Positions 32,771 through 43,556 of a stretch of DNA of 64,000 nucleotides are shown here, piece after piece. Source of the DNA: Isoetes taiwanensis (taxonomy: Eukaryota > Streptophyta > Lycopodiopsida > Isoetales > Isoetaceae); NCBI GenBank assembly GCA_021234155.1, contig JAJEKV010000020.1, forward strand, positions 7,920,563-7,984,562, written 5' to 3'. Within the stretch, counting starts at the first letter, position 1; each line of letters begins with the position of its first letter. The position numbers and the translations under genes are program-made. The notes beneath the pieces are model-generated. The model saw only the letters and a list, made by a program, of their open reading frames with translations, had not been told where the DNA came from and ran no database searches.

Positions 32771-35700
32771 ATGTCCACACGGTTTGGAGCTACACTTCTG
32801 AGCTCAGTAGAAGTGTTTCAGGGAGTAGGAGGATTCCAGATATGGAAGGAAAGGATTAAAGAAGTTCTGCAATTTGAGGGATTGTGGAATATTGTTGAGT
32901 CAAGTGTTGGCATTGAGGATGAAGTAAGCAGCTCTGCAGTAGGAGAAAGTTCAACAGCCAAATCTGGAGAGTCTGCTGCAAAATCCAAAGAGGTAAGTGT
33001 TAGTAGTGATAGAACAAGTGATGATTTGAAAGTAAGCCAGGCTAAGGCAATAATCATGTGCAAGGTTGCACCAAGTATAATGCTCAAGTTAAGGGATCTA
33101 AGTCCGAGGGAAGCATGGAAGTATTTAATCAAAACTTATCAGACAAAAAGCTCCTCACAGATAGATGTCTTGGAAAAAGAAATCAGGAAAATGAAATTTG
33201 ATGCTAAGTCTGATCTGACCACTATGTTCCACAGATTTGATTCTCTTTGTGCAGACCTGGAAGCAGCTGGAGTTGTGATGTCTGTAAGTCATCAAATATT
33301 GGCAATTTCTAAGATGTTTGCTAACTATGGAACTCTGTCTACATTAATAAGAATAGTGGCCAGAACTAGAGAGGATGCTGAACAGATTGCTAGAACAGAA
33401 ATTGAGCAGAAAACTGTGATTGAAAATGACAAGGATGAGGAGGAAGAGTCTGCAGAGGTATTGGTTGTGAAAAAAGGAAAAGCTTATAAGGAAAAGCAGA
33501 TTGGCCCATGTTTTGGTTGTGGGAAAGTTGGGCATTTAAAGTATAATTGCCCAAGAGGTATTCAAAATACCAGAACTTGTTATACATGTGGTGGTGTGGG
33601 GCATTTGGCTTCTAAATGTCCGAGTCCAAGGGACAGTGGCAGAGGTAGAGGCAGAGGCAGGGGCAGGCCTAATAATTGGAATAAAGGTAGAGGCAAAGGT
33701 GCTAAGGCAGCAAGTGCCAATGTTGCAGTTGTGGAATGTGAGGAGGAAGACTCAGAAGAGGAGGTAACAAATGCTTTCTCTAATTATTTAAGCAAAGAAC
33801 AAAGTTCTAAGGTGTCTTTTGTTGTATATTCGGGAGCTGAAAGAACAATCATAAAAGCCTCAGACTTATTAACAAGATGGGATAAGGAGCAAAAAACAAG
33901 GAGTATTCGACTGGGAGATGCTGGGAGATGGCAGCATGAAAGAAGTGAAGGCAGGAGGGATGTTGAAGTTGTTTGATTTGCACGGGAATCCAGTAGAAAT
34001 AGAAAAAGTTCTTTGTGTGCCATCTATAGTGAAAAATTTAATTTCTGTAAGTCAATTAGTTGACCTGGATTATGAGGTCCTATTTGACAAGCTTGTATGC
34101 AGAGTTATCAAGGATAATAAAATATGTTTTTTGGGCAAACGAGTTGGAGATCTATTTGAGTTAGATACTTTTGATAATATTCCAGCAATAAACAATGTAT
34201 CACTTCCAAATTATAAAATGTGGCATGAACGTTTGGGGCATGTAAACATGAATAATGTAAAGGCTCTGGCCAAACTTGGATACATTAGTGCAGCAGAAGA
34301 GGATCAGAAAAACTTTGTTTGCAGGGGCTGCATGTTGGGCAAAAGTACGAGACTTCCTTTTGGCAAAAGATCAAAGAGGGCTGAAACACCATTGGAGATG
34401 ATTCATACGATATCTGTGGTCCTCTGAATGTGAGAAGCTACACTGGGAAAAGGTATTTTATCACGTTCATTGATGATTGCACTAGAAAAGCTAAATGCTA
34501 TTGTCTGTCAAAAAAATATGAGGCTTTGAAAGCATTTAAGGATTTCTTGACTGAAGCAGAGCGAGAAACGGGCTATAAGGTGAAATGTTTAAGATCAGAC
34601 AGGGGTGGCGAGTATATATCAAAAAAATTTAAAGCCTTTTGTACTGAAAAGGGAATTAAGAGACAATTGACGTGCAGGTATTCTCCCCAGCAGAATGGAG
34701 TAGCAGAGAGAAAGAATAGAACTTGCTTAAATGCAGTGAGAGCTATGTTAAAACATGCTGGACTGCCAAATGTTTTTTGGGAAGAGGCTCTAAAAACTGC
34801 AATTTCTGTGCAAAACAGGGTTCCAAGTGCAAGTATAGATGGAGAAATTCCAGAGATGTTATGGACGAAAAGGACGCCAACATATGACAGGTTCAGATCT
34901 TATGGTTGCTTGGCCTATGCACACATCCCAGAGGAATTAAGAAATAAGCTAGATGACAGAGCAGTAATTGCATTTCTGATTGGATATGATGAGGAGTCTA
35001 AGGCATACAGACTTTATGCTCCAAGTAAGAGAAAGATTCTAGTAAGTAGGGACGTGATATTCTCTGAAGAGCAGTTATATAAAGATGTTAAAGATTTGAA
35101 CATGCAAAGAAAGAACAAAGAAACAGAAGTAGAGAAAGTGTACAATGAGAGTGAAATCAGCAGTGGTGATGATGAAAAATCTGATAATTCAGAACAGCAA
35201 AATGCTGAAACAAACAATCTCAACCATGAGGAAAGACAGGAAGAAATTAATGCCCCCAAGCAAAGAAAAAGAATGACTGAAGCAGAAAGGCTGAAAAAGG
35301 AATTGGAAGACAAGGGAATTGTAATCCATGAGCATGGCAGAGAGATTGATGGGAAAAGTAAAAGGTTGGAGGCTATAGAAGAAGAGAAGATACCTCATTT
35401 AATGACAGCCATGGAGAGTGATCCGCCACAAACATTTGAAGAGGCCATGACTAGTGAAGATCACAAACGTTGGCAAGCTGCAATGGATGAGGAAATGCCA
35501 GCATTCAAAAGAACTGAAACTTTTGAGGTAGTAGACAGATCAGAAAATAAGAATATTGTTGGAAATAAATGGATCTACAAGATCAAAGAACTTCCTGATG
35601 GAGTAAAGAAATATAAAGCCAGGCTTGTTGCCCGGGGATACACTCAGCAAAAAGGTATTGACTATAATGATACTTACTCTCCTATTGTGAAGATATCAAG

Positions 35701-36980
35701 CATAAGGATGATGCTAGCATTGGCAAATACTATGAATTGGGAAGTCCATCACATGGACGTTAGTACTGCATTTTTGAATGCAGAATTGGAAGAAGAGATC
35801 TACATGAGAGCACCTTTAGGATTTGAAGAAAAAGATGGCAAAATTTGGAAGCTTAAGAGAGCAGTGTATGGACTTAAACAATCGCCCAGGGCTTGGTATT
35901 CTTGTATGGATAAGTATTTGACTGATCAAGGATTTATTAAGTTAAATGGTGATGGGAACTTGTATATGTACAAACAGCATGAGCAGTTCTGCCTTATTGC
36001 ATTGTATGTTGACGATTGCGTAATGTTTTCAAACAATCAAGACTGCTTGAAAACTTGCAAAGGATTACTGAGATCCAGATTTAAAATGACTGACCTAGGT
36101 GAGATGAAAAAGTTCTTGGGAATTAGATTAATCAGAAATAGAGAGGAGAAGACCATGTTTTTGAATCAAGCAGACTATATACAAGGTGTACTTGAAAGAT
36201 TTAGAATGACAGATTGCAATGTGGCCAATACTCCTTTGGTGCCAGGGCATAAGATAAGCAATAAAATGTGTCCTACCACAGAAGAAGAGATAGAACAAAT
36301 GAAGAAGATACCATACAGAAGATTAGTAGGATGTTTGATGCACTTAGCAGGAGCCACAAGGCCAGACATAGCTTTTGCTGTCAATCTACTGAGCAGATAC
36401 AACAACAACCCTGGGAGACAGCACTGGACGGCTGCCAAACGAGTTCTGAGGTATTTAAAGGGGACAATAAATCATGGAATTAATTTTAGAGATGAAGGAT
36501 GCAAACTTGAAGCATTTGCAGATGCGGATTGGGGTGGAGATGAGGATGCTTGGTGGAAATCTAATAAGTTGGAAATGCAAAAAGCAAGGTACAGTAGCAC
36601 TCTCAAGTGCAGAAGCTGAATACACTGCAATAACTTTGGGTTCAAAAGAATTAATTTGGTTAAAAAGGTTGCTGGAGGAAGTTGGAGTAAAAGATAATGA
36701 GCCAGCCACGTTATGGTCTGACAGTGCCAGTGGAATTGCTATGAGTCAGAACCCTGTTCTTCATGAAAGGGCAAAGCATATAGAAATGAAACAACATTTC
36801 ATTAGAGAAATGGTTCAGAGAAAGCTGATAGCAGTAAGATATATTTCAACAGAAAAACAAATAGCTGACATATTGACTAAGGCTCTAAGAGAACCAAGGT
36901 TTAACATGCTAAAGGCCTTGATAAGAATACAAAGTTCTGAATACAGTGAAAGAATGATACAGCAGAGGAAGATCTCTTAA
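32771..36980 (+). pseudogene. Ty1/copia gag-pol polyprotein, several frameshifts
   Basis: Gag starts MSTRFGATLLSSVEVF at 32771 and has two zinc knuckles (CFGCGKVGHLKYNC, CYTCGGVGHLASKC, about 33510-33620). The protease site reads VVYSGAERT, so the catalytic Asp of DSGA is Tyr. A directly repeated 10-mer (CTGGGAGATG, near 33910) coincides with a frameshift. A one-base loss near 34405 separates the integrase zinc part (WHERLGHVN...CRGCMLGK) from the DDE core (FIDDCTRK, LRSDRGGEY, QQNGVAERKN). RT follows (MDVSTAFLNAELEEEI, LYVDDCVMFS) and a third frameshift near 36548 falls within RNase H (ADADWGG / LSSAEAEYTAI, ADILTKAL). The element is internally dead although its LTRs look young. Confidence 0.9.
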
Positions 36981-36991
36981 GATATATTCAA

Positions 36992-37003
36992 TGAAGGGGA
37001 AGC
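36992..37003 (+). promoter_or_regulatory. Polypurine tract of nested copia element
   Basis: GAAGGGGAAGC lies directly before the 3' LTR, the usual priming site for plus-strand DNA synthesis. Confidence 0.75.
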
Positions 37004-37449
37004 TGTAGAGTATAAGACAGTCACAAGTAGAATATTAGATTCATTGAATATATATGAAGATTGAGTTATAATATTTCCATGGTCGTATGAGATGTATAAG
37101 CAATGGTCTTCATAAAGTATTGGGGTTTATACCCAGCCGAATGAACAGTGTTCCGGCCAGGTGGTTTCGTTAGCTGAGATCTAGCTGCCGACAGGAACTG
37201 CCAAAGGACGAGATTAAGGGATTGCCAGATTGCGGTGATCCCCGAGAAAACTTAAGGAGAAATACAGATTGAATGACTGAGGTTCTTGATCGATATGTGG
37301 ATCGAAAGTTCCGTCATTTTGCTTTGAATATTTTGAATGTTTTGAATGCATTATTGAGATATTATTTTGATTCGACCAAGTGTGTGACATTGTGAATAGT
37401 GTATGTTGTGTTGAATAACTTAAAGGTTGGAGATTTATCTTACAGTCTC
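37004..37449 (+). repeat. 3' LTR of nested copia element plus right TSD
   Basis: Bases 37004-37444 match the 5' LTR, TG...CA ends included; 37445-37449 is the GTCTC duplication. Immediately after, the RT gene reading continues on the minus strand. Confidence 0.92.
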
Positions 37450-37518
37450 TTTAATGCACTTTAAATGTCTTTTCCTGTTGATATCCATGGCAATGATCCT
37501 GGTATTGGTATTATCCTC
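37450..37518 (-). pseudogene. rvt-type RT gene, copy 2: start of RT exon before copia insertion
   Basis: Same exon start as in copies 1 and 3 (acceptor at 37518, then EDNTNTRIIAMDINRK...). After about 22 residues the copia element interrupts it; the rest resumes at 32287 on the other side. Confidence 0.75.
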
Positions 37519-37663
37519 CTACATAAACCATATTAGTTAGTGAAGTGTAAAGCAATAAAGACATAATGCAACAAGTCAGATCATAAGTCAAAAAGATGTT
37601 TTTATAAATTTTATCAAAAAAGATGTACATATCGGTTTGAGCATCAAGAGCTGTTTTATTCTG

Positions 37664-39188
37664 TTACTGAGTCTGATCAACATGTTCAATGTCGGGAGGT
37701 GTATTTTCCTCCAGAGATATCACTTTATTGCCACCTTTGATGATAGTATCATTGTCTGAACTAGTAGTTTTGTGCACAATTCTGGGTACTATTGTTGCAC
37801 TTAGCCAAAGTAGGGTCAATAGTGATCCTGGGTGCCATCTTAACAACCACTTTTGGAACTGGTTTAGAGTTTCTGCCTTTGGCATTTGTATTCTTATAGA
37901 TAGAGTTTCTATTGTTAAGATCATTGCTCTCCTGCAGAAAGGAAATAGGTTTCATTGTTTTTTCGATAATAGCAGCCATCCTTGAATTCCCATAGAAGGC
38001 TTTCAGATTGGCTTCAGAGTTTTCTGCATAATTCATAGTCATCTCCACCATAGTTTTTCTGACCTCTAGATACGATAAGTGAGCAATAACAGCAGGTTTC
38101 AGCACATTGTTAAGGAGCTTAGAAATGATCAGCATTTTTTCAATTGGGGAAGTCCCTTCATAGACTGATTCCATATGGTTAAGTAGGTGCCAAATCCCTT
38201 GGTCAAACCAGATAATGCCACATCTGCATGTAGATTTTTTGTTCTTGAAGCATTTACATTTGAAATATGGTCCATGCGTGCGCCACATCCTTTTGAGGAA
38301 AAAATCATCTCTTTGTTCATTAGGGAGGGCCATGTGACCCTTCTGCCATAACTGAATAGTTGGGTCTTTGATACAGACTTCATCAAAAAATGTCATATCA
38401 AATGGGAGCCCTGGGTTGATATAAGTAAAGATTTTCTCCAATTTTACAGCAGTGGTCTTGGCCTTATTGATTTCATCTTTAGTAATCCCAGCCAAAGCAA
38501 TCCAAGTCTCAGTGTTAATTGGAGCAAGGGCACCAAAGTTCTGACTTTTCCAGATAGCGTGGTAATAGGTAGCTGCCAGGCATTCAACCAATTGTTCAAT
38601 AATAATTGGGAAGCAAGAGGAATTCCCTAATGTGAGGTTGGGTACTTCTTCCAGACAGCCTTGGCTGTCTTGTAAAATTTCAGAATCATTAGTAGACTGC
38701 TCAACAGTGAACAGATCCTTATCAGAGAAAAGACATTCAGAACCATCTGTTTCAGAAATATCCTCAGTAGCAGAATGAAAAGAGTTGGGAATACCGTTAC
38801 CATCTTCCAGAGCAGTAAGGCCTTTCATAAAGCTTCGAGCAATTTCATCTTCATGGCATGTTCTCTGGTATAAGATTTTATTAATGTCATTATAGATCTC
38901 CAGGATAGCACTTTTGCATTTGTTGTACTCGAAATTTGCTTTCTTCAGAAAGGAAAATAACTTAAACCAGCCATTGAATCCCAACCAAGTGACAGGTGAT
39001 CTTGTTTTGTCCACCAAGTTGCTTTCCTTGAAGGTAATGTACTCATGAATTTCTTTGTTTCTGATGCAGGCCAAAATGGTTTGCACTTCAATGTTGGGGC
39101 TATCAATGCCACATTCATTGTACTTGAAGAAGACCAGCTCCTTGATCCATTGATCATTGGCTTCAATATGAGTTATCTTTGGAAGTTC
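37664..39188 (-). pseudogene. rvt-type RT gene, copy 2: upstream exon of unknown function
   Basis: The likely exon starts at the acceptor at 39188 and is open for at least 441 codons (39086-37761), the best preserved copy of this domain. It contains LNKILYQRTCHEDE-like polar sequence, LFSDKDLFTVEQSTND, PGLPFDMTFFDEVCIKDPTI, the Cys cluster FKCKCFKNKKSTCRCG and MESVYEGTSPIEKML. I know no named family. A 2-base deletion near 37770 (compared with copy 1) shifts the last 30 codons. Its constant place before the RT exon in all copies suggests it is the N-terminal half of the same protein or a partner ORF. Confidence 0.6.
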
Positions 39189-40396
39189 CTATAAATTCCA
39201 CATATATAATTAGTACTGGCTTTTTCCTGTAAGAATGTAACTTTGGTCTCTAGTTAAACTAGAAAGCTGAATCAAAGATAAAAAAACCCTTATACAATCT
39301 GTTTCCAGATTCCCAAATTTAATACTTCTTACAGAAATATTAAATTTGCAATTTGCAGCCCTAGACAATCCACAGGAATAATTCTCTAGGCCAAAGACAA
39401 AGTTACAATAAGATTCCATATATTAAATAAGCCTGATCAAAGGCATATATATTTCCAAAGATAAAATCAAACTGTTTCAGACCTAAACTTTACAATGGTA
39501 ATAGAACATATCCCCCATCAACTGGATACATAGATTCTAAGCTGCATAAATTTTCCAGCAACAAACTTATACATTAAAGTTCCCAAATGGACCGATCTTA
39601 CTTGATAACTTGTCATTTGAACCATAGCTTAAGTAGAAACATCAAAGCATGGAACAAGAAAACCTGGATTACCTGCAGTTAAACATCCAAAGATTAGCCA
39701 GGGTAGGGTAATTAAGGCAGAACTGACAGGTAAGCTATAGGTTTTCTTGGGTTTATCCCCCTTTACCATGCCACAATGTTTAATAACATAACTGTGCACA
39801 TGAATCATTCAAAATCTAAATCTAAATGGTCCTTTTGCTCAAAGAGAAAGCATAAAGTAAATCGAGTTTTAGGAATATCACCTAGACCAGCCTCTACATA
39901 TGTTCTTTAAACATAGATCTATCATAAGATTTTAATCATTGGGCCAAACCCCAAGGTATTACCTCCTTTTTGTAATCTGTTTATGGTAAGTAACAATATA
40001 TTGTGCTGATCAATTTAAAACAAGTCATACAGCAGTACATCCAGCAGGTTATGCTATTATACTTCTATAAAGTCTATAAACTCAATCTGGAATGTGGCAA
40101 ACATCCGCCTATCACATATAATTCAAAATCAACTTTAACAGGCAGATCTAAACTCTATTGATTCTGTCGGAATTGCTAATATGATCTAGATCATGCAGAT
40201 CTGAATAAATCCATTTTTAGAATATACACAATAATTTTATAGCAGACAACCATATCCTGCCATATTCCAATATCTGAAATAGGTTAGAACCCTGCATAAT
40301 GTATGTCAACTAAAATTGTCCATACCATATTTGCTTAAAAATCAGTAGATCTGAATGTAAATTTGGTCTAAGTAGGAGGAAGAAATCCAAAACCTA
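39189..40396 (-). other. Intron region of RT gene copy 2
   Basis: Nearly identical to 24092-25299 in copy 1, apart from a few small indels. Runs of stops in all frames and the bounding splice-like sites suggest an intron. No separate gene was found. Confidence 0.5.
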
Positions 40397-40851
40397 AATG
40401 ATCTTCAATTTTTGGAAAGCTGCCAGTTGTAGAGATGAGTTTGATGTAGCCTTCATGGGATCTGGATCCTTGTGAGGTATCTCAGCTTCTTTGTTCTCAA
40501 CAATTTGTCTCATGCTATCAGCAGCCTTGGTGCTTGCACATCCTTCTTTCATATTGGTGTTAGAAAGATCTTTTCCTCCATTTGTAGAATTCTTGTTGCT
40601 GTCTTGCATAGGCCCTTTGGCAACCCTTCTAAAATCGAACAATTTCTTGTTCTTGGGCCCTGCTTCCCTTTCAAATTCCAGCCTCTTCCTAGTGGCCATG
40701 TTCAAATCCCCCTTCTTCCTACCCATTAACCGGCAATCAAATTTGATCCTACATCTATCCAATACAAAGACAGAAGAAAAACAAATGCTATCCGGATGAA
40801 ATGCTCTGTTCATATATATAGCCCGACAGGATGTGTACTTAATCCGTCCCC
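40397..40851 (-). pseudogene. rvt-type RT gene, copy 2: first exon, 3' part
   Basis: Continues the first exon (FHPDSICFSSVFVLDRCRIK, MGRKKGDLNMATRKRLEFER, ...) up to a likely donor at about 40397, where the Gln codon of copy 1 is TAG. The 5' part of the exon (MERTYS...) lies at 43089-43186, split off by a LINE. Confidence 0.5.
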
Positions 40852-43088
40852 AGAAGCGCCAGGTGGCTGGTAATGTAAGTGTGGAGCAATGGATGCACCG
40901 CTTGCAGGAGTTATATGATCCCCCGGGAGCTAATGCCAGGGTCCCGGATCAGGTAGGAGAGGTGCTGCAGCTCACGCGGGACGATGTCCGCCAGGTCTCT
41001 CGTGCATCCGGCGGCGGGCAAGGCAAAGGATTTATAGGGGCTGCAGGCCGAGCTGTTGAAATGGGGTGGCCCATCTGTGGTAGGGCCCCTGACGGTGATC
41101 ATTAACCAGGCTCTGAGCAAGGGGCTCCCCCAGGAGTGGATGGTTAGTAAGGTTGTTCCTGTTCATAAAGCTGGTAATACGGATGAGCCGACGAATTACC
41201 GGATGATTATGGTAAGCTCGCTGTTTGCAAAGCTCCTGGCAGGGGTGGTGGAGAAGAAACTCACTAAGTGGGCCGAGGAGGCAGGGGTGCGGGCAATTGG
41301 CCAGGCAAAAGCTTTCACTCACCTCCCACGAATCGACTATATCTTCACTTTGAGAGTGTTGATGGAGGCAAGCCGGAATGCGCGACAGGACTTGTATTGC
41401 TGCTTTGTAGATTTTAAGACTGCATATGATACCGTCCCCGAGACCCGGCCAGTGGCGAGGGTTGCAAGAATTGCAAGTTCCACAGAGTTGCGAATGTGGT
41501 GCACCAGCTTTATGATGGGATTTATGCCGCACCGCCTTTATGAAGATCGGGCGGTAGCTAGCACTATGGGAGTTAAGCGGGGGCTGCCCGTTGTCTCCAA
41601 TGCTTTTGGGTTGTACATTGATAGCTTGGAGACGTGGATGCAAACCATGGGGAGCCGGGTGCAATTATCCGATGCGACTCGTGGAGCCGCCATACTATAT
41701 ACGGATGATGTAGCTTTGCTAGCCCACACGGCCAGCGGTAGTGATGCAAAGAAGATTTGGATGCCCTCGGGGTTCTCGTGGGGGCAACGGAATGACAAAG
41801 TGAACTTGCACAAAACTAAGCTTCTCGCGATCCTGTCCTCGCAACACCCTATCCCGGAGTTATATTACAGGGGACAGGAAGTGGAGATGGTGCAGAGCTT
41901 CAAGTATCTGGGAATTGATTTCACTACTAACATGCTGTGGGATGAGTGTGTGGAGAGGAGAGCCAGCGGCAGCCGGAAGGCTCCATATGCAAAGGCAAAA
42001 CGCGTGTTGCCTGGATAGAACTCTCAGGATCGGGCGAGGAGAGCACACCCGCTTAGGGCTTTGGTCGAGCTGGTTTTCGCTATATGGGGTGGAGGTTTGG
42101 GGCCCAAAGCAGCTTAGCAAAAACACGGGGATAGGTTGGAAAGGGTGCAGAAAGCTTTCTTGACATATAGCTTGGGGTGAAGGACACCGTACCGTATCAG
42201 ATTTTGTTGTATGAGACGGGGTTCTGGCCTTTACAGCATTCTGCTATGCGCAGGCATCTTACTTGCTTCCATAAGGTGGATGGGATGGATGAACATCGCT
42301 TGCCTCCACAGGCCGTGTTGTTAACGCAGGCCCCCCCGCGCTGAAGAGAGTATGGCACGAGCACTGTAAGGGATGGTTTAGGAGGTGGTCTATGGATTAC
42401 CAACAGATGGTGGCACTGGAAGATTCTGATGCGCAGAATGGGCAATTGGATGCGGGCTATGCTGCCACTCTGTGGGATGCCTCTACTCTTGCAAAGCCCA
42501 AGACATAGCACTATCACGCTCAGATTAATCCCGGCCTTGAGCATGGACCCCATTGGTACTTGAAAGCACACATCTCTGTGAAGAAACGGAGAACTATTGC
42601 TGCCATAAGGACGGGTTTCCATTACCTCAGAATTGAAACAGGTCGCTGGGGGGTGAATGGCGGGCACGGGATCCCCAGGGAGGAGAGGATATGTCAGTGT
42701 TGTGAGATGCGTGTGATAGAGGATGAGCACCATGCTCTCCAGCGGTGCCCAACATATGCCCATGTCCAAGCAGTGCACACTGATCTTAGATGCTCTGACA
42801 CATCGCTACACCAGTTACTCGCATCACCTATGGTAGCGCGACTGGGAGCTTACATCCTGCAGATTTCGGCCGTCAGACTTGCTCTTTGGGGGCATGGTAT
42901 TTGAGAGCCTACTGTTAGGGTTTTTCCTCCCAAGTGGGGGTTTTTTCATCCCGGTAGTAGGGATCTACTGTACAATTACATTGTTTGTTTTTGGTGTTGG
43001 GGGTTTTGGCTTTTTGCCTGTTCTCTGCATGTACCGTCTCATAGGCCTCTGGCCTCCGTGGACGTTAAAATAAACTTCCTTCCTTCCT
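40852..43088 (+). mobile_element. CCTT-tailed LINE, 5'-truncated, inserted in RT gene copy 2
   Basis: Plus-strand ORF2 pieces: KRQVAGNVSVEQWMHRLQEL (about 40850), then a 320-codon RT frame (41056-42018) with NYRMIMVSSLFAKLLAGVVE, DLYCCFVDFKTAYDTV (motif A), VKRGLPVVSNAFGLYIDSLE (motif B), ILYTDDVALLAHTA (YTDD box) and FKYLGIDF. After frame changes comes a C-terminal zinc cluster (ICQCCEMRVIEDEHHALQRC, 42560-42904). The 3' end has CTCCGTGGACGTTAAAATAAA and a CCTT tail. Compared with copy 1, a few target bases are missing. GC content is visibly higher than in the neighbouring DNA. Confidence 0.85.
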
Positions 43089-43186
43089 TTGAAAGTGTTC
43101 TTAAACTTCCAGCACATAAAGTAGACACCGAACTTACCAATTATGGATTTGTAGAAAGCCATCAACAGGCTATAGGTACGCTCCAT
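43089..43186 (-). pseudogene. rvt-type RT gene, copy 2: first exon, 5' part
   Basis: Starts MERTYSLLMAFYKSIIGKF at 43186 and runs to FKNTFK, where the LINE insertion begins. Upstream (43187-43260) is AT-rich and matches copy 1, so promoter elements may lie there, but none was pinned down. Confidence 0.5.
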
Positions 43187-43481
43187 TTGTGGCCGTTCTC
43201 TGCTACCGGTCAATGTAGATGCCGGCCATGCAAAACCCTAACATTACTTAATAAAAATTCTGATATACTATCAAGGTAGCGAAACACCTTTATTTTTATT
43301 ATTTGGGAAAATCATACTTACATATTTCCCTGCACTCCATGGTCATGCTTGTTTAATTAAATGTTTTCAATTCTTACCTCCATAATAAGAGATGTACTTA
43401 TAATAAAAAAGCCTACCTCCTTCCGTTGTTTGGGGGGTACTTGCAAGCAAAGTTATTTATGCAATTCATACAGCAAAAGGT

Positions 43482-43510
43482 GCAGGGCCTTGCTGTAGCA
43501 AAGGCCCTGC
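43482..43510. repeat. Hairpin in the inter-unit spacer of the RT array (second copy)
   Basis: Same 13-bp stem with one bulge as at 26145-26173, located about 50 bases past the RT stop codon at 43557. Confidence 0.7.
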
Positions 43511-43556
43511 CCACACAATATTTTACTCAAAAGGAAAAACCTGCAGCACCTTTTAA

